Shown here: piece by piece, positions 57,595 through 64,000 of the stretch
How positions within the stretch are numbered: position 1 is the first letter of the stretch
Layout of the letters: the number at the start of each line of letters is the position of its first letter
Assembly: GCF_000445125.1 (NCBI RefSeq)
Contig: NZ_ATHL01000123.1
Coordinates: 1-64,000, forward strand
Direction: 5' to 3'
Length of the DNA stretch: 64,000 nucleotides
DNA from: Novosphingobium lindaniclasticum LE124
GTDB lineage: Bacteria > Pseudomonadota > Alphaproteobacteria > Sphingomonadales > Sphingomonadaceae
The notes under the pieces: generated by a model
The model's database searches: none
Seen by the model: the letters and a program-made list of their open reading frames with translations, nothing else
Told to the model about the DNA's origin: nothing
Program-made: the position numbers and the translations under genes

Positions 57595-59652
57595 ATGCGG
57601 CCCGAAGCTCTGAATTGCCTGTTCACCGAGACCGATTCCCTGGATGGCGTGGGCCCCAAGCTCAAGCGCCCGCTGGAGAAACTCGGGCTGACCCGCATCC
57701 GGGATCTGCTCTATCATCTGCCGGACCGCTTCGTGGAGCGGCGCGCCGTCACCAATCTGGACGATGCCAGCGTGGGCGAGAACGTGATCGTCCAGCTTGT
57801 CGTGCGCGAGCATCGCTCCCCGGCAGGGCGCGGGCCGTTCCGGGTGATCGCCGAGGATACCGCGGGCAATATTTGCACCATCACGTATTTCGGCCGCGCG
57901 TCTTATACGGCGAGGAAGCAGCTGCCGGTGGGCGAAACGCGCTGGGTGGCCGGGCGGCTCGACCAGTATGGCCAGATGCTCCAGATGGTGCATCCCGAAC
58001 ACATCTCGGAAAGTAGCGCGGCACCTGTCGGCCAGCTTTGCGAGGCGGTCTATCCACTGTCCGAGGGGCTCACGCAAGGACGCGTGGCGGGGCTCGTGCA
58101 GCAGGCGCTCAAGGCCTTGCCGGAACTGGCCGAGTGGATCGAGCCGGGTCTTTACGACAAGATGAAGTGGCCGGTCTGGCACGAGGCCGTGCGCGAAGTC
58201 CATCGCGGCACTCATGCGCAGGCGCGCGACCGGCTGGCCTACGACGAACTCTTGGCCAATGCGCTGGCGCTGATGCTGGTGCGGGAAAGCAACCGCAAGC
58301 AGTCCGGCACGCCGCTGAAGGGCGACGGCGCGCTGCGCGCCAGGCTCAAGCTGCCGTTCGCGCTGACCGGGGCGCAGAAGCGTTCGATCGATGAGATCGA
58401 AGGCGATGTGGCGCAGAACGCGCCGATGCTGCGACTGCTCCAGGGTGACGTGGGGGCGGGCAAGACGGTGGTGGCGCTCAACGCCATGCTCATCGCCGTG
58501 GAGGCGGGGGCGCAGGCGGCCTTGCTGGCACCGACCGAGATCCTTGCCCGCCAGCATTACGAGACGCTGGCGCGGATGCTCCAGGGCACCGGCGTGGAGA
58601 TCGCGCTGCTGACCGGGCGCGACAAGGGCAAAGCGCGCGAGGCGATCCTGATCGGGCTGGTCGGCGGCTCCATCGACATCGTGGTGGGAACCCACGCGAT
58701 CTTCCAGGACACGGTGTCCTACCGCAATCTGGCACTGGTCGTGATCGACGAGCAGCACCGCTTCGGCGTCGGCCAGCGTCTGATGCTGGCGCGCAAGGGC
58801 CGCCGCACGCCGCACACCCTGGCGATGACCGCCACGCCGATCCCGCGCACGCTGACGCTGGCGCAGTATGGCGAGATGGAAGTCTCCAAGCTCGACGAAC
58901 TGCCGCCGGGGCGCCAGGCGATCGATACGCGCGTGGTTTCGGTGGAGCGCATGGCCGACGTGGTGGAGGGCATCGCGCGCCATATCGAAACGGGCCAGCA
59001 GGCCTATTGGGTCTGCCCGATGGTCAGCGAAAGCGAGAACGACGATCTTGCCGCCGCCGAGGCGCGCTATGCGACGCTGAGGGAGCGTTTCGGGGATCGG
59101 GTGGTGCTCGTCCACGGCCAGCTCAGGCCAGAGGCGAAGGACGCGGGCATGGAACGCTTTTCCAGCGGCGAGGCTGCGGTGCTGGTGGCGACCACGGTGA
59201 TCGAGGTGGGCGTCGACGTGCCGAATGCCACGCTCATGGTGATCGAGCAGGCCGAGCGTTTCGGTTTGGCCCAGCTGCACCAGCTGCGCGGGCGCGTGGG
59301 ACGCGGCAGCGAGAAATCGACCTGCCTCCTGCTGCGCGGCCAGCAGCTCAGCGAAACCGCCCGCCAGCGCCTCGCCCTGATGCGGGAAACGCAGGACGGT
59401 TTCCGTCTGGCCGAAGAAGACCTGCAACTGCGAGGCGGCGGCGAACTGCTGGGCACGCGCCAGTCGGGCGACACCCCGTTCCGCATCGCCAGCCTGGAAC
59501 AGATCACCAAGCTCCTGCCGCTCGCCCACGACGATGCCCGCCTGCTGATCGAGCGCGACGGCGGCCTCGCCGGTCCGCGCGGCGAGGCGGCGCGCCTGCT
59601 GCTCTATCTGTTCGAACGCGACTGGGGCGTGCAGCTGCTCCGTGGGGGGTAA
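57595..59652 (+). CDS. recG: ATP-dependent DNA helicase RecG
   Basis: RecG, 685 residues, reverses stalled replication forks and processes branched DNA. The N-terminal wedge/OB domain (about 1-160) includes GPKLKRPLEKLGLTRIRDLLYHLP and the ITYFGRASYTARKQL segment. Motor motifs are GDVGAGKTVVALNAM (284-298), DEQH (385-388) in VVIDEQHRFGVGQR, and QLRGRVGRGSEKS. The C-terminal TRG-like motif is DLQLRGGGELLGTRQSG. The ATG at 57595 has the ribosome site AGAGG; a 23-residue longer frame exists but begins in a poorly conserved region. Confidence 0.97.
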   Translation: MRPEALNCLFTETDSLDGVGPKLKRPLEKLGLTRIRDLLYHLPDRFVERRAVTNLDDASVGENVIVQLVVREHRSPAGRGPFRVIAEDTAGNICTITYFGRASYTARKQLPVGETRWVAGRLDQYGQMLQMVHPEHISESSAAPVGQLCEAVYPLSEGLTQGRVAGLVQQALKALPELAEWIEPGLYDKMKWPVWHEAVREVHRGTHAQARDRLAYDELLANALALMLVRESNRKQSGTPLKGDGALRARLKLPFALTGAQKRSIDEIEGDVAQNAPMLRLLQGDVGAGKTVVALNAMLIAVEAGAQAALLAPTEILARQHYETLARMLQGTGVEIALLTGRDKGKAREAILIGLVGGSIDIVVGTHAIFQDTVSYRNLALVVIDEQHRFGVGQRLMLARKGRRTPHTLAMTATPIPRTLTLAQYGEMEVSKLDELPPGRQAIDTRVVSVERMADVVEGIARHIETGQQAYWVCPMVSESENDDLAAAEARYATLRERFGDRVVLVHGQLRPEAKDAGMERFSSGEAAVLVATTVIEVGVDVPNATLMVIEQAERFGLAQLHQLRGRVGRGSEKSTCLLLRGQQLSETARQRLALMRETQDGFRLAEEDLQLRGGGELLGTRQSGDTPFRIASLEQITKLLPLAHDDARLLIERDGGLAGPRGEAARLLLYLFERDWGVQLLRGG

Positions 59653-59667
59653 TCTGACGTCCGGTCT

Positions 59668-60267
59668 TCAGCACCCCGTCGGCGTAATCCTTCCTGCGTA
59701 AGTCGGGGAAAGCGGAAAGTTCAACTCCGCCAGCAGCGCCGCATCGGCGTGACAGTATGTTGCCGCAGCCACGAAAGAGCGGATCGGCGTGAAACCGAAG
59801 GTCTCGCGATCCTTCACCAGCGCGAAGGACTGGATGCGCGTGGGCGCGGCCGGATAAGGCGACGCGCCCACCTCTCGGCTGGCGATCAATATATAGAGTG
59901 TCGGCCTGCCGTGATAATCGCCGCGCGCGAAACGGACCGAACGGATCATGTCGTCCCCTACATCCGGTGCATCGATGATCTGTTCACGGCCTTCCAGCGG
60001 GATGGCGGCGTCGCCCACTTTCACAAGAAAGACGTGCTGCCCGCGTACTTTGTTGTTCTGGCGCCAGAGCTGCGCGATCGAGCCCTCCTCTGCGGTTCCA
60101 GCGATGTTGGGCAGGACGTTGATCCCCGGCATCAGGGTGATCGGTGTGAGCGCCGCCGAGGAGGCCGCTGCCGCTGGACCCGATGCAGATGCCGGGAACG
60201 ATGAAGTGAGCCCGGCAAGGGCGAGGCAAACCGGCAGGAGCCGCAATGGCAAGTGTCGCATCGTCAT
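59668..60267 (-). CDS. hypothetical secreted protein
   Basis: A 199-residue protein with a signal peptide (MTMRHLPLRLLPVCLALAGLTSSFPASA, cleavage near 28) and a mature domain of about 170 residues that I do not recognise: GTAEEGSIAQLWRQNNKVRGQHVFLVKVGDAAIPLEGREQ and FVAAATYCHADAALLAELNFPLSPTYAGRITPTGC. Two Cys in the C-terminal part could pair. It would be periplasmic or secreted. It is convergent with recG, 15 bases away, and the start ATG was chosen to keep the signal peptide (60267). Confidence 0.7.
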   Translation of the reverse strand: MTMRHLPLRLLPVCLALAGLTSSFPASASGPAAAASSAALTPITLMPGINVLPNIAGTAEEGSIAQLWRQNNKVRGQHVFLVKVGDAAIPLEGREQIIDAPDVGDDMIRSVRFARGDYHGRPTLYILIASREVGASPYPAAPTRIQSFALVKDRETFGFTPIRSFVAAATYCHADAALLAELNFPLSPTYAGRITPTGC

Positions 60268-60625
60268 TCCCGGCGACTTCGCATCCCTCGTCGATGTTCT
60301 GCCCGAGTGCCGGGGAAGCGACAAGAGCACTGGCCGAAAGGGGTAAGCGGGATGGACGAACCTGCCGATTCGACCGTCCGGGGCGGCGTTCGGCATCGAT
60401 CGGCGAGGCTTGCAGCGGTCCCGCGATCGTCCGGCGACAAATTGTGGCTTATGAAAGGCCCTGTTTTTTCTGGGAACTTCCTTGTTTTCGGGCGCTCAAA
60501 GTCCCGTGACGAGCACCTTCGACCCGTCGCCGCCAACAAAAATCAGATTGGGCTCTTGCCACCCCCGAAGTCGCCCTATATAGGCGCGCTCCTGCCCAGG
60601 GCGCTCCTCGGAACGCCCACCCGGT
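60268..60625. other. 358-base non-coding stretch holding the tRNA-Pro promoter
   Basis: There is no supported gene here. The tRNA-Pro promoter lies near the end: TTGCCA (60556-60561), a 17-base spacer and TATAGG (60579-60584), then CGCGCTCCTGCCC. The first part serves as the leader of the opposing secreted-protein gene. Confidence 0.7.
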
Positions 60626-60702
60626 CGGGGAATAGCTCAGCCTGGTAGAGCACTGTCTTCGGGAGGCAGGGGCCGGAGGTTCGAATCCTCTTTCCCCGAC
60701 CA
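60626..60702 (+). tRNA. tRNA-Pro (anticodon CGG)
   Basis: A complete tRNA: acceptor stem cggggaa/ttccccg, D-arm TAGCTCAGCCTGGTAGAGC, anticodon stem ctgtc/ggcag with loop TTCGGGA giving CGG, T-arm GGAGGTTCGAATCCTC, discriminator A and an encoded CCA. It reads CCG codons. The promoter is at 60556 and a terminator follows at 60727. Confidence 0.98.
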
Positions 60703-60726
60703 TTTTCACCCTCGGGTGAGGCATAG

Positions 60727-60753
60727 AAACCCAGCGGAAACGCTGGGTTTTTT
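60727..60753 (+). terminator. intrinsic terminator after tRNA-Pro
   Basis: A perfect 10-base stem, aaacccagcg/cgctgggttt, with a GAAA tetraloop, followed by TTT. It lies 25 bases past the tRNA end. Confidence 0.92.
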
Positions 60754-60839
60754 GCTGTCCGGGGTTCGCTTCGCATTCTCTCATGGACAGGGGCTCAAGG
60801 TTCGTTTGAACCTTGCCCGCGATGGGCTAGGCTCCGGCC

Positions 60840-61805
60840 ATGACCGACATTCTCACTGCCGATTCCGCTGCCCCGACCACTGCCCGCCATTGGGAGTGGC
60901 AATACCTCGACCTCATGCGCCGCATCTGGGAAGAGGGCGACGAGCGGGTCGACCGCACCGGCGTCGGTACGCGCTCGGTGTTCGGGGCGACGATCCGCTT
61001 CGACCTGGCGGGCGGCGCGATGCCGCTGCTCACCACCAAGCGCGTCTACTGGAAGACGGCCACCCGCGAACTGCTCTGGTTTCTGACCGGCGATACCAAC
61101 ATTCGTTCGCTCTGCACGCAAGGAGTCGAGATCTGGACGGACTGGCCGCTCGACCGTTATCGCCGAGACAACGGCGAGGCGATCGAGCGCGCCGAATTCT
61201 CGCGCCGGATCGTCGAGGACGCGGCCTTTGCGGATCGATGGGGCGATCTCGGCCCGGTCTACGGCAAGCAGTGGGTGGACTGGCCGGTCTATGAAGAGGC
61301 AGGCGAGGGGCTCTATCGCAAGCGCGCAGCCGGGGTGAACCAGGTGGCGCAAGTGATCGAGAGCCTGAAGAACAATCCGGGCAGCCGCCGCCACATCATC
61401 GAGGGCTGGAATGTCGCCGAACTCGATTCGATGGCGCTGCCGCCTTGCCACAAGAGCTACCAGTTCCATGTCGCCGATGGCCGTCTCTCCTGCGCGCTCT
61501 ATCAGCGCAGCTGCGACCTCGGGCTTGGGTTCGCCTTCAACATGTGGTCACTGGCCCTGCTGACGCGGATGTTCGCCCAGCAATGCGATCTCGAGCCCGG
61601 CGAGGCGGTTTGGATGGGCGGCGATGTCCATCTCTATCTCAACCATGCCGCTCTCGTCGAAGAGCAGCTTTCCCGTCGCCCGGAAGGTGAAGCCCGGCTT
61701 GTGATCGCGCGCCGGCCCGATTCGATCTTCGACTATCGCATCGAGGATTTCGGGGTCACCGGATATGCGCCGCAAGCGCATATTGCCGCGCCTGTCGCGG
61801 TGTAA
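60840..61805 (+). CDS. thyA: thymidylate synthase
   Basis: ThyA, 321 residues, methylates dUMP to dTMP with methylenetetrahydrofolate. The catalytic Cys203 is in MALPPCHKSYQFHV; RSCDLGLGFAFNMWSLALL and GGDVHLYLNH are the folate and dUMP motifs. It is longer than the E. coli enzyme (264) because of an insertion of about 50 residues between 95 and 150, as in Lactobacillus casei ThyA. It begins after the tRNA terminator, with a weak ribosome site. No folA follows. Confidence 0.96.
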   Translation: MTDILTADSAAPTTARHWEWQYLDLMRRIWEEGDERVDRTGVGTRSVFGATIRFDLAGGAMPLLTTKRVYWKTATRELLWFLTGDTNIRSLCTQGVEIWTDWPLDRYRRDNGEAIERAEFSRRIVEDAAFADRWGDLGPVYGKQWVDWPVYEEAGEGLYRKRAAGVNQVAQVIESLKNNPGSRRHIIEGWNVAELDSMALPPCHKSYQFHVADGRLSCALYQRSCDLGLGFAFNMWSLALLTRMFAQQCDLEPGEAVWMGGDVHLYLNHAALVEEQLSRRPEGEARLVIARRPDSIFDYRIEDFGVTGYAPQAHIAAPVAV

Positions 61806-61830
61806 CGCGAAAAATTGCGCGCACCATGGA

Positions 61831-61858
61831 TTGACATTACATTTGGTAGAAATAATGT
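61831..61858 (+). promoter_or_regulatory. candidate promoter and operator of the branched-chain dehydrogenase operon
   Basis: TTGACA (61831-61836) and, after 16 bases, TAATGT (61853-61858) could be a promoter. The hexamers ACATTA (61834-61839) and TAATGT (61853-61858) form a 6-base inverted repeat that overlaps both boxes, so a repressor site is possible. The gap is AT-richer than the coding DNA. Confidence 0.45.
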
Positions 61859-61954
61859 GACTTAACCGTGGAATATTGAAACGTGTCAGGTTGTCCCTTT
61901 TCCTGACCCGGTTCGGCTTCGCACGGCCCGGAAAGGCGGGAGAGGATAACCAGA

Positions 61955-63253
61955 ATGGCCGAAGGCCCGGTTCGCACAGGCAAGTTACGTGGCAATCTGC
62001 CGCAGCTCGAACTCTATGTTCCCGAGCCGAGATATCGGCCGGGCGATACGGTAGATTATACTCACCTGGAAATCCCCGAACCGGGCCTTCTGGCCCGGCC
62101 GGACGAGGCCTGCGAAGCCAGCGAGACCTGGCCGCTGACGCTCGACATGATCCGCGTTCTCGGTGACGACGATCGCGCCGTCGGCCCGTGGAATCCCGGC
62201 CTCGATCCCGAGACCCTGCGCCGCATGCTGGCGACCATGGCGCTCACCCGCGCGTTCGACGATCGCATGTATCGCGGTCAGCGGCAGGGCAAGACCAGTT
62301 TCTACATGAAGTCCACCGGCGAGGAGGCGATTTCGATCGCCTGCGCCCACGCGCTCGCGGCGGACGACATGGTGTTCCCCAGCTATCGCCAGCAGGGCGT
62401 GCTGATCGCCCGCGGCTATCCGCTGGTGGAGATGGTCAACCAGATCTACTCGAACCGCGCGGATCCCCTGAAGGGCCGCCAGTTGCCGATCATGTATTCG
62501 GCCAAGGACTACGGCTTCTTCTCGATCTCGGGCAACCTCGCCACCCAGTTCCCGCAGGCGGTGGGCTGGGCGATGGCAAGCGCGATCAAGGGCGATACTC
62601 GCATCGCCACCAGCTTCGTGGGCGAAGGCTCCAGCGCCGAGGGCGATTTCCACGCAGCGATGACTTTCGCGGCGGTCTACAACGCCCCGGTGGTGCTCAA
62701 CGTGGTCAACAACCAGTGGGCGATCTCCAGCTTCTCGGGCTTTGCCGGGGCCGAGCGCACGACCTTCGCGGCGCGCGCGGCGGGCTATGGCATCGCCGGG
62801 CTGCGGGTTGACGGCAACGACATCCTCGCGGTCTATGCCGCAATGGAGTGGGCCGCCAACCGCGCCCGTGCGGGCAAGGGCCCCACCCTGATCGAGCACT
62901 TCACCTATCGCGCCGAAGGGCACTCTACCTCCGACGATCCCAGCGCCTACCGCTCCGCGCGCGAGGCTGAGGATTGGCCGCTCGGCGATCCGATCATGCG
63001 CCTCAAGAAGCACCTGGTCGCGCTCGGCGAATGGTCGGAGGAGCAGCACGAGGCGATGGACCGTGACCTCGCCGAGCAGGTCAAGGCGGCCACCAAGGAA
63101 GCCGAGAAGAACGGCATTCTCGGACACGGCCTTCACCACCCGTTCCACACGATGTTCGAGGACGTGTTCGAGGAACTGCCCTGGCATCTCCAGGAGCAGG
63201 CCGAGCAGGCGATCCGCGAGCGACAGACGAAATGGCCGGAGTGGAAGGAGTGA
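61955..63253 (+). CDS. bkdA1: branched-chain 2-oxoacid dehydrogenase E1 component, alpha subunit
   Basis: The E1 alpha subunit of the branched-chain 2-oxoacid dehydrogenase complex, 432 residues, a thiamine-diphosphate enzyme that decarboxylates the 2-oxo acids of Val, Leu and Ile. The TPP motif is [36 protein letters not shown] (about 223-258). Residues [15 protein letters not shown] and [19 protein letters not shown], with the phosphorylation-loop-like GHSTSDD segment, place it in the 2-oxoisovalerate group rather than pyruvate dehydrogenase. A GGAGAGG ribosome site precedes the ATG. The E1 beta gene follows five bases later. Confidence 0.93.
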   Translation: MAEGPVRTGKLRGNLPQLELYVPEPRYRPGDTVDYTHLEIPEPGLLARPDEACEASETWPLTLDMIRVLGDDDRAVGPWNPGLDPETLRRMLATMALTRAFDDRMYRGQRQGKTSFYMKSTGEEAISIACAHALAADDMVFPSYRQQGVLIARGYPLVEMVNQIYSNRADPLKGRQLPIMYSAKDYGFFSISGNLATQFPQAVGWAMASAIKGDTRIATSFVGEGSSAEGDFHAAMTFAAVYNAPVVLNVVNNQWAISSFSGFAGAERTTFAARAAGYGIAGLRVDGNDILAVYAAMEWAANRARAGKGPTLIEHFTYRAEGHSTSDDPSAYRSAREAEDWPLGDPIMRLKKHLVALGEWSEEQHEAMDRDLAEQVKAATKEAEKNGILGHGLHHPFHTMFEDVFEELPWHLQEQAEQAIRERQTKWPEWKE

Positions 63254-63258
63254 GGACC

Positions 63259-64000
63259 ATGATCGAGGAAAATCCCGTCAGCCTTCACGATGCGCCAAGC
63301 CGTCCGATGAACATGATCGAGGCGATCAACGACGCCCTCGACATCATGATGGCGCGCGATCCTGACGTCGTGATCATGGGCGAGGACGTCGGCTATTTCG
63401 GCGGCGTGTTCCGCGCGACGGCGGGGCTTCAGAAGAAGTTCGGCAAGAATCGCGTGTTCGATACGCCGATCAACGAATGCGGCATCATCGGCGCCGCGGT
63501 GGGCATGGCCGCCTATGGCCTGCGCCCGGTGCCCGAGATCCAGTTCGCGGACTATATCTATCCCGGCCTCGACCAGCTCGTCTCGGAAGCGGCGCGGCTG
63601 CGCTATCGCTCGGCCGGGGAATTCGTCGCGCCGATCACGGTGCGCTCGCCTTTCGGGGGCGGCATCTTCGGCGGCCAGACCCACAGCCAGAGCCCGGAGG
63701 CGCTGTTCACCCACGTTGCCGGACTGAAGACGGTGATCCCGGCGACGCCTCATGATGCCAAGGGCCTGTTGATCGCAGCGATCGAGGACAACGATCCGGT
63801 CATCTTCTTCGAGCCGAAGCGCATCTACAACGGGCCGTTCGACGGCTATTACGACCGTCCCTCGCGCCCCTGGAAAGGGTTGCCCGGAAGCCAGGTGCCG
63901 GAGGGCTATTACAAGGTGCCGCTCGGCAAGGCCCGCGTGGTCCGCGAGGGCGCGGCGCTGACGGTCGTGACATACGGCACCATGGTCCATGTCGCCGAAG
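63259..64000 (+). CDS. bkdA2: branched-chain 2-oxoacid dehydrogenase E1 component, beta subunit (partial)
   Basis: The first 247 codons of the E1 beta subunit, cut by the window end. It starts [31 protein letters not shown] and holds [63 protein letters not shown] and [40 protein letters not shown], all typical of transketolase-type E1 beta chains. The ribosome site (GGAG, GAGGA) lies within the end of E1 alpha and the six-base gap. E2 and E3 genes are likely to follow outside the window. Confidence 0.93.
   Translation, partial: MIEENPVSLHDAPSRPMNMIEAINDALDIMMARDPDVVIMGEDVGYFGGVFRATAGLQKKFGKNRVFDTPINECGIIGAAVGMAAYGLRPVPEIQFADYIYPGLDQLVSEAARLRYRSAGEFVAPITVRSPFGGGIFGGQTHSQSPEALFTHVAGLKTVIPATPHDAKGLLIAAIEDNDPVIFFEPKRIYNGPFDGYYDRPSRPWKGLPGSQVPEGYYKVPLGKARVVREGAALTVVTYGTMVHVAE

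Overview
The window reads as a core chromosomal segment of a high-G+C alphaproteobacterium, most likely a sphingomonad (Novosphingobium/Sphingobium-like). Supporting signs are the clpP-clpX pair, alphaproteobacterial-type addB-addA, a DivL-type kinase with tyrosine at the phosphoacceptor site, a large TonB-dependent receptor, an ahcY gene behind an ArsR/SahR-type palindrome, and short alphaproteobacterial palindromic repeats in the gaps. Genus assignment is inference; no rRNA or marker search was possible.

Layout. 1-10.8 kb: DJ-1/PfpI protein, clpP, clpX, a His-rich CDF metal exporter (opposite strand), a TonB-dependent receptor, a DUF1801 protein, mtgA, a divergent HxlR regulator/SDR oxidoreductase pair and a patatin-like lipase. 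10.8-18.4 kb: a complete histidine-utilisation locus, hutI-hutH-hutG-hutU leftward and hutF-hutC rightward, with a HutC-type operator in the divergent promoter. The enzymes make the five-step route from histidine through formiminoglutamate and formylglutamate to glutamate plus formate. 18.5-25.4 kb: an aldose-1-epimerase-like gene, a LysR regulator and a divergent four-gene MacAB/TolC-type efflux operon. 25.4-26.7 kb: an atypical lower-G+C orphan gene followed by 600 bases without a supported gene. 26.7-30.5 kb: katG, then ahcY.

30.5-42.2 kb: a rightward series divL-tsaE-amgK-murU with 4-base start/stop overlaps, then a structured spacer, addB-addA (recombinational repair) and trxA. 42.2-45.4 kb: a leftward run argJ, GST, inositol-phosphatase-family protein and a small secreted protein. 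45.5-49.1 kb: two small exported proteins and secA, ending in a nested palindrome that fills the convergent gap to an EAL phosphodiesterase. 50.6-64 kb: nadK, tRNA-Asn, an orphan histidine kinase, mfd, sdhE, a host-attachment-family protein, recG, a secreted hypothetical, tRNA-Pro, thyA, and the start of a branched-chain 2-oxoacid dehydrogenase operon (E1 alpha complete, E1 beta cut by the window end).

Most of the window is ordinary housekeeping DNA. I see no CRISPR array, transposase, prophage or recognisable defence island. The less ordinary items are the Tyr-for-His kinase coupled to cell-wall recycling genes, the nested palindrome after secA, the structured murU-addB spacer, the compositionally foreign orphan gene near 25.6 kb, and several well-formed operator palindromes.
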